Source: an uncultured Eubacteriales bacterium (GTDB lineage Bacteria; Bacillota; Clostridia; Oscillospirales; Oscillospiraceae). From it: 64,000 bases of DNA. The stretch's first letter is position 1. Every line of letters begins with the position of its first letter. Under the pieces are notes generated by a model. That model searched no databases. It had not been told where the DNA came from and worked only from the letters and a program-made list of their open reading frames with translations. The stretch covers positions 1 to 64,000 of the forward strand of contig URXY01000004.1 in NCBI GenBank assembly GCA_900552015.1, written 5' to 3'. This document shows positions 51,737-59,678 of the stretch, in pieces. The translations under genes were made by a program, and so were the position numbers.

Positions 51737-51832
51737 TTTCCTCCCGCGCCCGAGGCGCGAAAGTTGTCCAAATTGTCAATATGGGATACTTATCCCCTTT
51801 TCCCCCCTTTTTTCTTTGGATAATATGCAGTA

Positions 51833-51861
51833 TTGACTTCTGGCGTTTTAGAGGCTAAAAT
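51833..51861 (+). promoter_or_regulatory. Promoter of the small hydrophobic-peptide gene
   Basis: TTGACT (51833-51838), 17 nt, TAAAAT (51856-51861). Confidence 0.75.
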
Positions 51862-51885
51862 AAGCCCATCAAACATGAGGGATAC

Positions 51886-52143
51886 ATGAAAGGATTTAAT
51901 GCTATGTTCCGTTTTGCTTATGCAAATCAGAATAATGCCGCCGCTTCTGCTATGTGCGCAGAGGCCGCTTCCTCCTGCACCTCTCAGTCCTTCGGCTTCA
52001 ACTGCATCGCTCTGGGCGCCATTGTCATGGCGTCCATTATTATTTCCCGCATTCTCTCCGTTTCCATTATTGGCATTTCCCTGCTGGTACTGGTACTTCT
52101 GGTAGTCCTTGCGGATGTTTCCCGAACGAAACGCGGTTGCTGA
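51886..52143 (+). CDS. Small hydrophobic peptide, unknown function
   Basis: 85 aa from the first ATG, or 79 aa from ATG 51904, which has AAAGGA 9 nt upstream and is the likelier start. The N-terminal third is Ala/Ser/Asn/Cys-rich; the rest (about residues 38-75) is one or two hydrophobic helices ending in SRTKRGC. No family recognised. The unit has its own promoter and terminator and little room for anything else, so it is either a genuine small membrane peptide or a structured small RNA. Could be a leader or toxin-like peptide; no partner gene is evident. Confidence 0.5.
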   Translation: MKGFNAMFRFAYANQNNAAASAMCAEAASSCTSQSFGFNCIALGAIVMASIIISRILSVSIIGISLLVLVLLVVLADVSRTKRGC

Positions 52144-52167
52144 AAGCCCCTGAATGCGATACAGCAA

Positions 52168-52204
52168 AGCGGTTCCGCCGGGAATGGTGGACCCGCTTTT
52201 TTGT
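52168..52204 (+). terminator. Terminator of the small-peptide unit
   Basis: Stem AAGCGG-TTCCGCC / GGTGGA-CCCGCTT with loop GGGAAT and a following run of Ts. Confidence 0.85.
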
Positions 52205-52247
52205 ATGATAAATTTAGTCAATTTTTTGATCAAAGGAGATCCAAACG

Positions 52248-53432
52248 ATGAAAAAGAAGCTTATGTGTATGTTCATGGCAGCAGCCATGACGCTCTCGAT
52301 GGCCGCCTGCGGCTCCAAGAGCGATGACACCAACACCAACAACGACGCCCACACCGACGGCACCGAGACCGGCGAGGTCCAGACCTTCAAGCTCGGCTCC
52401 TGCGGTCCTCAGACCGGTGACGCCGCGATCTACGGCATGGCCGTCGTTCAGGGCGCTGAACTGGCCGTCAACGAGATCAACGCGAGCGACAGCAAGATCA
52501 AGTTCGAGTTCCAGAAGCAGGACGATGAGGCCGACGGCGAGAAGGCCGTCAACGCCTACAACACCATGATGGACTGGGGCATGCAGGTCCTCGTCGGCCC
52601 CACGACCACCGGCGCTTCCATCGCGGTTGCCGATGCCTGCTACACCGACCGCACCTTTATGCTGACCCCATCCGCCTCCTCCACCGATGTGACCGAGGGC
52701 AAGGACAATGTCTTCCAGGTCTGCTTCACCGACCCCAACCTGGGCGTTGGCGCTGCCGACTACATGGCTGAGCACTATGCCGATGCCAAGATCGCCATCA
52801 TCTACCGCAACGACGACGCTTACTCTCAGGGCATCCGCGATACCTTCGTGAAAGAAGCGGGCGACAAGGGCCTCTCTGTTGTCTATCAGGGCACCTTCAC
52901 CGCTGATACCGCCTCTGACTTCTCCGTTCAGCTCGCCGCCGCGCAGACCGCCGGCGCCGACCTCGTCTTCCTCCCCATCTACTATCAGCCCGCTTCCGTG
53001 ATCTTCTCCCAGGCCAAGGCCATGGGCTATGCCCCCACCTTCTTCGGTGTGGACGGCATGGACGGCATTCTCGATATGCCCGGCTTTGATGTTTCCCTCG
53101 CTGAGGGCCTCGTGCTGATGACCCCGTTCTGCGCTACCGTTGAATCCAGCAAGAGCTTCGTTGACGCTTACGTTGCCGCCTACGGCACCACGCCCAACCA
53201 GTTCGCGGCCGACGCCTACGACGGTGTGTACATCGTCAAGGAAGCGCTCGAAAAGGCCGGCTGCACCGCCGACATGAGCAACGAAGAGATCTGCGACGCG
53301 CTCGTTTCCGTCATGACCTCTCTCAAGTTCACCGGTCTCACCGGTACCGACATGACCTGGAACACCGAGGGTCAGGTCTCCAAGGCTCCGACCGCCTACG
53401 TCGTCAAGGACGGTCAGTACGTCGAAGGCTAA
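52248..53432 (+). CDS. livJ: Branched-chain amino acid ABC transporter, substrate-binding lipoprotein
   Basis: 394 aa. Signal peptide with lipobox cysteine near residue 24 (MAACGSKSDD), an Asp/Asn/Thr linker, then a type I periplasmic-binding fold (GSCGPQTGDAAIYGMAVVQGAE near 47, in part; VLVGPTTTGASIAVADAC near 115; TPSASSTDVTEG near 140; AIIYRNDDAYSQG near 185). It captures leucine-type amino acids or similar ligands outside the membrane. GGAGATCC ribosome site. First gene of livJHMGF; two strong hairpins follow it before livH. Confidence 0.92.
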   Translation: MKKKLMCMFMAAAMTLSMAACGSKSDDTNTNNDAHTDGTETGEVQTFKLGSCGPQTGDAAIYGMAVVQGAELAVNEINASDSKIKFEFQKQDDEADGEKAVNAYNTMMDWGMQVLVGPTTTGASIAVADACYTDRTFMLTPSASSTDVTEGKDNVFQVCFTDPNLGVGAADYMAEHYADAKIAIIYRNDDAYSQGIRDTFVKEAGDKGLSVVYQGTFTADTASDFSVQLAAAQTAGADLVFLPIYYQPASVIFSQAKAMGYAPTFFGVDGMDGILDMPGFDVSLAEGLVLMTPFCATVESSKSFVDAYVAAYGTTPNQFAADAYDGVYIVKEALEKAGCTADMSNEEICDALVSVMTSLKFTGLTGTDMTWNTEGQVSKAPTAYVVKDGQYVEG

Positions 53433-53472
53433 ATTCCGAAAGCGCAAAAAGCTGCGACCTTTCTCAAAGGCG

Positions 53473-53502
53473 GGCTGCCGGGAGCGAAAGCTCCCGGCGG
53501 CC
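53473..53502 (+). promoter_or_regulatory. Hairpins between livJ and livH
   Basis: A 13-bp stem closed by a GAAA tetraloop (GGCTGCCGGGAGC with GCTCCCGGCGGCC). A second long stem follows at about 53519-53568 (GGCGGAAAC...GGCAG with CTGCCC...TTTCTGCC). No T-tract follows, so these probably stabilise the livJ message and reduce read-through. Confidence 0.7.
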
Positions 53503-53611
53503 TATGCCCTGTTTCTATGGCGGAAACGAAGGCAGGAGCTTTCGCCTCTGCCCTTGTTTCTGCCACAGACGAACCCCAACTCCGAAAGAGAAAAAGAGAG
53601 GTGCCATCCTA

Positions 53612-54490
53612 ATGGAATTTTTATCCTATCTCATCAGCGGCATCAGCCTCGGCAGTGTGTACGCCATCATCGCCCTCGGCTATACGATGGTTTACGGCAT
53701 TGCCAAGATGCTGAACTTTGCCCACGGCGACATCATCATGATCGGCGGCTACGTTTCCTTCTGCGCGATGTTCTATCTGGGACTGCCCAACATCGTGGCG
53801 GTGTTGCTAGCCGTCATCGCCTGCACGGTGCTTGGCGTCGTCATCGAACGGCTCGCCTATAAGCCCCTGCGCTCGGCCCCCAGCCTCGCGGTCCTTATCA
53901 CCGCCATCGGCGTGAGCTACTTTTTGCAGAACTCCGCGCTGCTCATCTGGAAGGCAGCCGCGCGTGTTTATCCCCCCGTGGTCGAAGGCTCAATGCAGCT
54001 GTTCGGCGGCAAGCTGACCGTCTCCTATGTGTCGCTTCTCACGATCGCGGCCTGCGTCGTCATCATGATCGGCCTCACCACGTTCGTCAACAAGAGCAAG
54101 ATGGGCAAGGCCATGCGTGCCTGCTCGGAGGATAAGGCGGCGGCACAGCTGATGGGCATCAACGTCAACGCCACCATTTCCGCAACGTTCGCTATCGGCT
54201 CGGCGCTCGCGGCCATCGCAGGTGTGCTGCTCTGCTCGTTCAACACCTCCCTCATGCCGACGACCGGCTCCATGCCCGGCATCAAGGCCTTTACCGCGGC
54301 GGTGTTCGGCGGCATCGGCTCCATTCCCGGCGCATTCCTCGGCGGCCTGCTCCTCGGCATCATCGAGGCCATGGCCAAGGCGTACATCTCGACGAACCTT
54401 GCCAACTCCATCGTGTTCGCCGTGCTGATCGTCGTGCTGCTCGTCAAGCCCGCCGGACTTCTCGGCAAGTCCGTGACGGAGAAAGTGTGA
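53612..54490 (+). CDS. livH: Branched-chain amino acid ABC permease LivH
   Basis: 292 aa, about eight transmembrane helices. Family motifs ISGISLGSVYAIIALGYTMVYG near 8 (in part), MLNFAHGDIIMIGGY near 35 and the cytoplasmic EAA-like loop MGKAMRACSEDKAAAQLMGIN near 155 (in part), plus GIKAFTAAVFGGIGSIPGA near 225. It forms half of the transmembrane pore. Start at 53612 with AGAGAGG upstream; the longer frame covers the livJ-livH hairpins. Confidence 0.94.
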   Translation: MEFLSYLISGISLGSVYAIIALGYTMVYGIAKMLNFAHGDIIMIGGYVSFCAMFYLGLPNIVAVLLAVIACTVLGVVIERLAYKPLRSAPSLAVLITAIGVSYFLQNSALLIWKAAARVYPPVVEGSMQLFGGKLTVSYVSLLTIAACVVIMIGLTTFVNKSKMGKAMRACSEDKAAAQLMGINVNATISATFAIGSALAAIAGVLLCSFNTSLMPTTGSMPGIKAFTAAVFGGIGSIPGAFLGGLLLGIIEAMAKAYISTNLANSIVFAVLIVVLLVKPAGLLGKSVTEKV

Positions 54491-54500
54491 GGTGGCCGGA

Positions 54501-55589
54501 ATGACACAGAAAATGAACAAATTCAACTCGCTCAAGAAAACCACAAAGGTCGACTTTGCGACCTATCTCGGCGTGATCGTTGTCTTTATCATCACGACGA
54601 TCCTGCAAAACAACGGCTCACTCAAGCGCTCCGCCATCGGCCTGCTCGTCCCCATCTGCTGCTACATGTCCATGGCCGTGTCGCTGAACCTGACGGTCGG
54701 TATCCTCGGCGAGCTGAGCCTCGGCCACGCGGGCTTTATGAGCGTCGGCGCCTTCTCCGGCATCGTCGCCTCGCAGAGCCTGATCGGCGCTATCCCGAGC
54801 GCGCCTGTGCGTCTCGCTGTCGCGATGGTCGTCGGCGCGATCTTCGCCGCCATCGTCGGCCTGCTCATCGGCACGCCGGTGCTCCGCCTGCAGGGTGACT
54901 ACCTCGCCATCGTCACGCTCGCCTTCGGTGAGATCATCAAGGAGCTCATCAACTGCCTCATCATCGGCTACGATGAAAACGGCCTGCACTTCATCTTCAA
55001 CCCCGCCGGCAACAAGACGGTCGACGACCTCGGTCTGAGCGATACCGGCACCGCCATCATCAAGGGCGCGCAGGGCGCGACCGGCACCGCCACGATCGCA
55101 ACATTCACCGCGGGCTTCATCCTCGTGATGCTCACGCTCATCGTCGTGCTGAACCTGACGCGCTCTCGCGCGGGCCGCGCGATCATGGCCATCCGTGATA
55201 ACCGCATCGCCGCGCAGGCCATCGGCCTGAACCTGACGAAGTACAAGCTCATGGCGTTCGTCACCTCCGCCGCCCTTGCGGGCGCGGCAGGCGCGCTCTA
55301 TGGCCTGAACTACTCCTCCCTTCAGGCGACGAAGTTCAACTTCAACCTCTCGATCCTCGTGCTGGTGTTCGTGGTGCTCGGCGGTCTCGGCAATATCTGG
55401 GGCTCGCTCATCGCCGCCGCAGCGCTGACGATCCTGCCCGAGGCGCTGCGTCAGTTTGCCGACTTCCGTATGCTCATCTACGCGATCGTGCTGATCTTCG
55501 TCATGCTCGCGACCAACGATCCGCAGGCCAAGGCGTTCTTCCAGAGACTTCTGCCCCATCACCGCGCCAGTGCTGAAAAGGAGGATTGA
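54501..55589 (+). CDS. livM: Branched-chain amino acid ABC permease LivM
   Basis: 362 aa, about nine transmembrane helices. Motifs LNLTVGILGELSLGHAGFMSVGAF near 55 (in part), LRLQGDYLAIVTLAFGEIIKEL near 125 (in part) and the coupling loop RAGRAIMAIRDNRIAAQAIGLN near 220 (in part). Pairs with LivH. ATG 54501 is preferred to the GTG at 54492 because GAGGTGG lies 5 nt before it. Very short spacing from livH. Confidence 0.94.
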   Translation: MTQKMNKFNSLKKTTKVDFATYLGVIVVFIITTILQNNGSLKRSAIGLLVPICCYMSMAVSLNLTVGILGELSLGHAGFMSVGAFSGIVASQSLIGAIPSAPVRLAVAMVVGAIFAAIVGLLIGTPVLRLQGDYLAIVTLAFGEIIKELINCLIIGYDENGLHFIFNPAGNKTVDDLGLSDTGTAIIKGAQGATGTATIATFTAGFILVMLTLIVVLNLTRSRAGRAIMAIRDNRIAAQAIGLNLTKYKLMAFVTSAALAGAAGALYGLNYSSLQATKFNFNLSILVLVFVVLGGLGNIWGSLIAAAALTILPEALRQFADFRMLIYAIVLIFVMLATNDPQAKAFFQRLLPHHRASAEKED

Positions 55590-55591
55590 CC

Positions 55592-56440
55592 ATGACACAG
55601 AAAGAAAAAGCCAAGCTCGTTCCCGTCTCCCGTGAACCGGCGCTTTTGACCGAGCGCGACGCGGACAAGTCCCCCGTGCTCGAGTGCATCGACCTAGGTA
55701 TCACGTTCGGCGGCCTGAAGGCGGTCGACAACTTCAATGTGACCATCGGCCGCACGGAGATCACCGGTCTCATCGGCCCGAACGGTGCCGGCAAGACGAC
55801 GGTCTTCAACCTGCTCACCAAGGTCTACCAGCCCACCCACGGCACGATCCTCTTAAACGGCAAGGATATCCACGACCTCAACACCGCGCAGGTCAACCGC
55901 GCGGGCATCGCGCGCACATTCCAGAATATCCGCCTGTTCGGCGAGCTGAGCGTGGAAGAAAACATCACCGTCGCGATGGACACGCAGATGCACTACACGA
56001 TGCCCGAGGGCATCTTCCGCCTTCCCCGCTTCTGGAAGGAAGAGCACGTCGTCCACGAGCGCGCGATGGAGCTCCTCTCCATCTTCCACATGGAGGACCT
56101 TGCGGGTGCCAAGGCGAATTCCCTGCCCTACGGCGCACAGCGCCGCCTGGAAATTCTCCGCGCGCTGGCGACGAACCCGAGTCTGCTGCTTCTTGACGAG
56201 CCCGCCGCCGGCATGAACCCGAGCGAGACGGCTGAGCTGATGGAAAACATCCGCTCCATCCGCGATACGTTCAAGATTGCGGTGCTGCTCATCGAGCACG
56301 ACATGAACCTCGTCATGAACATCTGCGAGGGCATTGCCGTTTTGAACTTCGGCCATGTCATCGCCAAGGGCACACCCGAAGACATTCAGAACAATCCCGA
56401 GGTCATTGAAGCCTACCTCGGCAAGCAGAAGGAGGCCTAA
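55592..56440 (+). CDS. livG: Branched-chain amino acid ABC ATPase LivG
   Basis: 282 aa. Walker A GPNGAGKTT near residue 67, signature segment LPYGAQRRLEI (LivG-type variant of LSGGQ), Walker B LLLLDEPAAGMNPSE near 210, switch histidine in LLIEHDMNLV. An N-terminal extension of about 30 residues precedes the domain. ATG 55592 follows AAAAGGAGG; its start lies 2 nt past the livM stop. It energises import with LivF. Confidence 0.95.
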   Translation: MTQKEKAKLVPVSREPALLTERDADKSPVLECIDLGITFGGLKAVDNFNVTIGRTEITGLIGPNGAGKTTVFNLLTKVYQPTHGTILLNGKDIHDLNTAQVNRAGIARTFQNIRLFGELSVEENITVAMDTQMHYTMPEGIFRLPRFWKEEHVVHERAMELLSIFHMEDLAGAKANSLPYGAQRRLEILRALATNPSLLLLDEPAAGMNPSETAELMENIRSIRDTFKIAVLLIEHDMNLVMNICEGIAVLNFGHVIAKGTPEDIQNNPEVIEAYLGKQKEA

Positions 56441-56442
56441 CG

Positions 56443-57153
56443 ATGGGACAGATCTTACAGGTGAACGATCTTCACGTTTACTACGGCAGCATCCACGCCG
56501 TCAAGGGCGTTTCCTTCGAGGTCAACGAGGGCGAGGTCGTCACGCTCATCGGCGCGAACGGCGCGGGTAAGTCGACCGTTCTGAACACGGTCTCCGGCCT
56601 TCTGCATCCCAAGCACGGCAGCGTTGTTTTTGAAGGCAAGGACTTAAAGGGCGTCCCCGCGCACAAGATCGTCGAGCACGGTCTTGCGCAGGTTCCGGAA
56701 GGCCGCCACGTCTTTTTGCAGATGACGGTCGAGGATAACCTCGAAATGGGCGCTTACACCCAGCCGAACTCCACCATTGAAGCGGGCATTGCGGACGTCT
56801 ACGAGCGCTTCCCGCGCCTCAAAGAGCGCCGCAAGCAGATCGCCGGTACGCTCTCCGGCGGCGAGCAGCAGATGCTCGCGATGGGCAGAGCGCTCATGTC
56901 GAAGCCGAAGCTTCTGATGCTCGACGAGCCGTCTATGGGCCTCGCTCCGATCCTCGTTGAGCAGATCTTCGACATCATCCGCGAGCTGCACGCCGCCGGC
57001 ACGACCATTCTGCTCGTTGAGCAGAACGCGCAGGCCGCGCTTTCCGTCGCCGACCGCGCCTACGTGCTCGAAACGGGCCGTATCACGCTCTCCGGCACCG
57101 GTAAGGAGCTCATGGCCAGTGACGCCGTGCGCAAGGCCTACCTCGGCGGTTAA
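56443..57153 (+). CDS. livF: Branched-chain amino acid ABC ATPase LivF
   Basis: 236 aa. Walker A GANGAGKST near 38, signature LSGGEQQMLA near 140, Walker B LLMLDEPSMGLAP near 160 and switch region LLVEQNAQAAL. Last gene of the liv operon, 2 nt after livG, followed by a terminator. Forms the heterodimeric motor with LivG. Confidence 0.96.
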   Translation: MGQILQVNDLHVYYGSIHAVKGVSFEVNEGEVVTLIGANGAGKSTVLNTVSGLLHPKHGSVVFEGKDLKGVPAHKIVEHGLAQVPEGRHVFLQMTVEDNLEMGAYTQPNSTIEAGIADVYERFPRLKERRKQIAGTLSGGEQQMLAMGRALMSKPKLLMLDEPSMGLAPILVEQIFDIIRELHAAGTTILLVEQNAQAALSVADRAYVLETGRITLSGTGKELMASDAVRKAYLGG

Positions 57154-57170
57154 ATCGCCGGCAAACGCAA

Positions 57171-57200
57171 AGAGCCATCCATTTGGGTGGCTCTTTTTTT
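57171..57200 (+). terminator. liv operon terminator
   Basis: Stem AGAGCCA-TCC / GGG-TGGCTCT with ATTT loop and seven Ts. Confidence 0.9.
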
Positions 57201-57259
57201 GTACACTTCCGCCGCAGTGCAAAATTTCCGTCTGACCTACTGCACATTTGCAAAAGATA

Positions 57260-57268
57260 TGCTATACT
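57260..57268 (+). promoter_or_regulatory. Extended -10 promoter of the two-component system
   Basis: TGCTATACT just upstream of the response regulator leader; no clear -35 box at the correct distance. Confidence 0.5.
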
Positions 57269-57328
57269 GTCGTGACAGAACGCATTTTTCTGCCGCGCTG
57301 CGGCGGAGAGACGATCGGAGGGAGTCGG

Positions 57329-58000
57329 ATGTTCAAAATACTCATTGCCGAGGATGACCGCGAGCTGCGCCAGCTCTTCGCCCACGTCCTCACCAAAAAC
57401 GGCTATACGGTGCTCGGCGTCTCCAACGGCGAGGAGGCGCTTGCTGCGCTCGAGCAGAGCTACTTCGACCTCATCATCTCCGATATCATGATGCCGAAGA
57501 TGGACGGCTTCGAGCTCGTGCGCTCCATCCGTGAGAGCGGCTCGTCCATCCCCATCCTGATGATCACCGCGCGCGACGCGTTCGACGATATGCGCCTCGG
57601 CTTTCTCTCCGGCAGCGACGACTATATGGTCAAGCCCATCAACATCGGCGAGATGGTGCTGCGTGTGAGCGCGCTGCTGCGCCGCGCGCAGATGGCGAGC
57701 GAACGCCGCCAGAGCATCGGCGGCACAGTGCTCGAGTGCGACTCCCTGTGCATCACCGTGAACGGCGAGAGCACGGTCCTCCCGCAGAAGGAATTCATGC
57801 TGCTCTACAAGATGGCGTCGTTCCCCGGCCGCATCTTCACGCGCCAGCAGCTCATGGACGACATTTGGGGCTATGACTCCAGCACCGATACCCACACCGT
57901 CGATGTGCACATCGGCAGGCTCCGCGAACGCTTCCGCGACAATCCGGACTTCAAGATCGTCACGATGCGCGGCGTCGGCTACAAGGTGGTGAAGACATGA
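57329..58000 (+). CDS. OmpR-family response regulator
   Basis: 223 aa. Receiver domain with AEDD near residue 8, phospho-acceptor aspartate in SDIMMPKMDG near 52, T in MITARD near 80 and K in MVKPINIGE near 102; then a winged HTH (FMLLYKMASFPGRIFTRQQLM near 155, in part; VDVHIGRLRERF). It is activated by the kinase encoded next, whose ATG overlaps its stop (ATGA). Start at 57329 has CGGAGGG upstream. Regulates unknown genes, possibly the lipid module downstream. Confidence 0.93.
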   Translation: MFKILIAEDDRELRQLFAHVLTKNGYTVLGVSNGEEALAALEQSYFDLIISDIMMPKMDGFELVRSIRESGSSIPILMITARDAFDDMRLGFLSGSDDYMVKPINIGEMVLRVSALLRRAQMASERRQSIGGTVLECDSLCITVNGESTVLPQKEFMLLYKMASFPGRIFTRQQLMDDIWGYDSSTDTHTVDVHIGRLRERFRDNPDFKIVTMRGVGYKVVKT

Positions 58001-59022
58001 GCAAGCGCAGGAACAAATTCCTTGATATCCGCGTGCAGTTCTTCTTCATCTGCATGGCGGGCTTCATCGGCGTCGCGCTGCTGGCGACGCTCGCGACCTG
58101 GGGGCTCGAGCATCTGGGCATCAACGTGCCGACCTTTGTGTGGCTGCTCATCTTCACGCTGCTGCTCGGCAGCGCCACGGCGGCAGGCTTCTCCGTCGCG
58201 TTCTTCGCGCCCATCTCGCGCCTGTCGCGCGCGATGAAAGAGGTCGCAGACGGTAACTTTCACGTCAAGGTCGAAACGAAGAGCATCTTTCGCGACATCC
58301 GTGACATTTACGACAACTTCGACCTCATGGTGCGCGAGCTGAGCGCGACCGAGACCCTGCAGACCGACTTCATCTCCAACGTCTCGCACGAGTTCAAAAC
58401 GCCCATCAGCGCCATCGAGGGCTACGCTTCGCTTTTGCAGGAACACCAGCAGTCGCGCGAGGAGCAGGACGAGTACATCGACAAAATTCTCTTCAACACG
58501 CGCCGGCTCTCCGCGCTCGCGGGCAACATCCTGCTGCTCTCTAAGCTCGACAGTCAATCCATCCACCCCCAGCGCGAGCGCTTCCGCCTCGACGAGCAGG
58601 TGAGGCAGAGCATCCTCGCCCTTGAGCGCAAGTGGACGGAAAAGGAGGTCGATTTCGATGTCGACCTCGACGAAATCGAATTCACGGGCTACGAGGGGCT
58701 CTTGCAGCACGTGTGGTCGAACCTCATCGACAATGCCATCAAGTTCAGCCCGCACGGCGGGCTCATCCGGATGCGGATGCTGCGCGAGGACGGTCACATC
58801 CTCTTCACCATCGACAACGAGGGGCCGTCCATCCCGGATGCGGATAAAGCGCGCATTTTTAACAAATTCTATCAAGGGGACAGCTCGCACGAGTCTGAGG
58901 GCAACGGCCTGGGGCTCTCCCTCGTGCGCAAGATCGTCACCATGCACGGCGGCGAGGTGCGCGTCGAAGACCCGGTGAACGGCGGCTGCCGCTTCGCTGT
59001 GACGCTGCCCGAGCAGATGTGA
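57997..59022 (+). CDS. Sensor histidine kinase
   Basis: 341 aa. Two transmembrane helices (about 14-38 and 45-70) with only a few residues between them, so little or no extracellular sensor, then a HAMP linker (ISRLSRAMKEVADGNFHVKV). The phospho-accepting histidine is in NVSHEFKTP near 130. The ATPase domain has the N-box DNAIKFSPHG near 245, G1 GPSIPDADKARIF and G2 GNGLGLSL near 305. The short sensor resembles intramembrane-sensing kinases that detect envelope stress. Coupled to the regulator gene. Confidence 0.92.
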   Translation: MSKRRNKFLDIRVQFFFICMAGFIGVALLATLATWGLEHLGINVPTFVWLLIFTLLLGSATAAGFSVAFFAPISRLSRAMKEVADGNFHVKVETKSIFRDIRDIYDNFDLMVRELSATETLQTDFISNVSHEFKTPISAIEGYASLLQEHQQSREEQDEYIDKILFNTRRLSALAGNILLLSKLDSQSIHPQRERFRLDEQVRQSILALERKWTEKEVDFDVDLDEIEFTGYEGLLQHVWSNLIDNAIKFSPHGGLIRMRMLREDGHILFTIDNEGPSIPDADKARIFNKFYQGDSSHESEGNGLGLSLVRKIVTMHGGEVRVEDPVNGGCRFAVTLPEQM

Positions 59023-59087
59023 CCGCCGTTCTTCCACAAAGTTTCAACAAAAATTGAGCTTGTCTTCACCATTTATTCGCTTTTGTG

Positions 59088-59096
59088 TGCTATACT
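59088..59096 (+). promoter_or_regulatory. Extended -10 promoter of the lipid module
   Basis: TGCTATACT (TATACT at 59091-59096); -35 region TTCACC is poor. Confidence 0.5.
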
Positions 59097-59179
59097 GATT
59101 TTTAACGATCGCTCAAGGCGGCGTTCTCCCGGCGCATTCGCTGCGTCGGACTTTCCTTACGGAAAAAGGAGGTATGACC

Positions 59180-59662
59180 GTGGGCTTTCTGCGCTGCTGC
59201 GTCTATTACGCGGCTTTAGGTGCCGTGTCGTTTTTCATCGGCAGACTTCTTCCGAAGGAGTGGTTCCACGCGGACCGTTTCCCCTACCGCTGCGCTCCCT
59301 GGGAGGCAAAGCTCTACCGCGTGCTTCGCGTGCACGATTGGCAGGACAAGGTGCCCGACATGAGCAAGATCGTCCCCAAGCTCATCCCCGCGAAAAAGCT
59401 CGACTCAGACTTTCGCGCGCAGCTTCCGCGCATGATCGAAGAGACCTGCGTCGCTGAGTTTACGCATTTCGTGCTCATCCTGCTCGGCTTTTACGCACTG
59501 CGCCTCTGGCCAGGAACGGGCGGCGCGGTCGTCACCGCCATCTATATTCTATTCGGCAACCTGCCGTTTCTCATCATCCAGCGCTACAACCGTCCGCGGC
59601 TGCAAAAGCTTCTCGCCGCGCAGCAGCGCCGGAGCAGACGCAACCAAGAAGAACAACAGTAA
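59180..59662 (+). CDS. CrtO-like glycosyl-carotenoid/lipid acyltransferase family protein
   Basis: 160 aa. Two N-terminal and two C-terminal hydrophobic helices surround a conserved core FPYRCAPWEAKLYRVLRVHDWQDKVPDM (near 35-65; in part), which matches the pattern of glycosyl-4,4'-diaponeurosporenoate acyltransferase (CrtO) proteins. No carotenoid genes are present, so it more likely acylates another glycolipid. GTG at 59180 is preferred because AAAGGAGG is 7 nt upstream; an ATG at 59174 is too close to it. First of three linked genes. Confidence 0.72.
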   Translation: MGFLRCCVYYAALGAVSFFIGRLLPKEWFHADRFPYRCAPWEAKLYRVLRVHDWQDKVPDMSKIVPKLIPAKKLDSDFRAQLPRMIEETCVAEFTHFVLILLGFYALRLWPGTGGAVVTAIYILFGNLPFLIIQRYNRPRLQKLLAAQQRRSRRNQEEQQ

Positions 59663-59678
59663 AGGATCGGATCTTTTC

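Noticed and set aside
51954..52208. Alternative 84-aa frame overlapping the small hydrophobic peptide
   Set aside because: It is His/Arg-rich, lacks a ribosome site and runs through the terminator hairpin.
53504..53611. 36-residue extension of LivH
   Set aside because: It translates the livJ-livH hairpins and gives a Cys/Arg-rich sequence unlike a permease; ATG 53612 fits the family.
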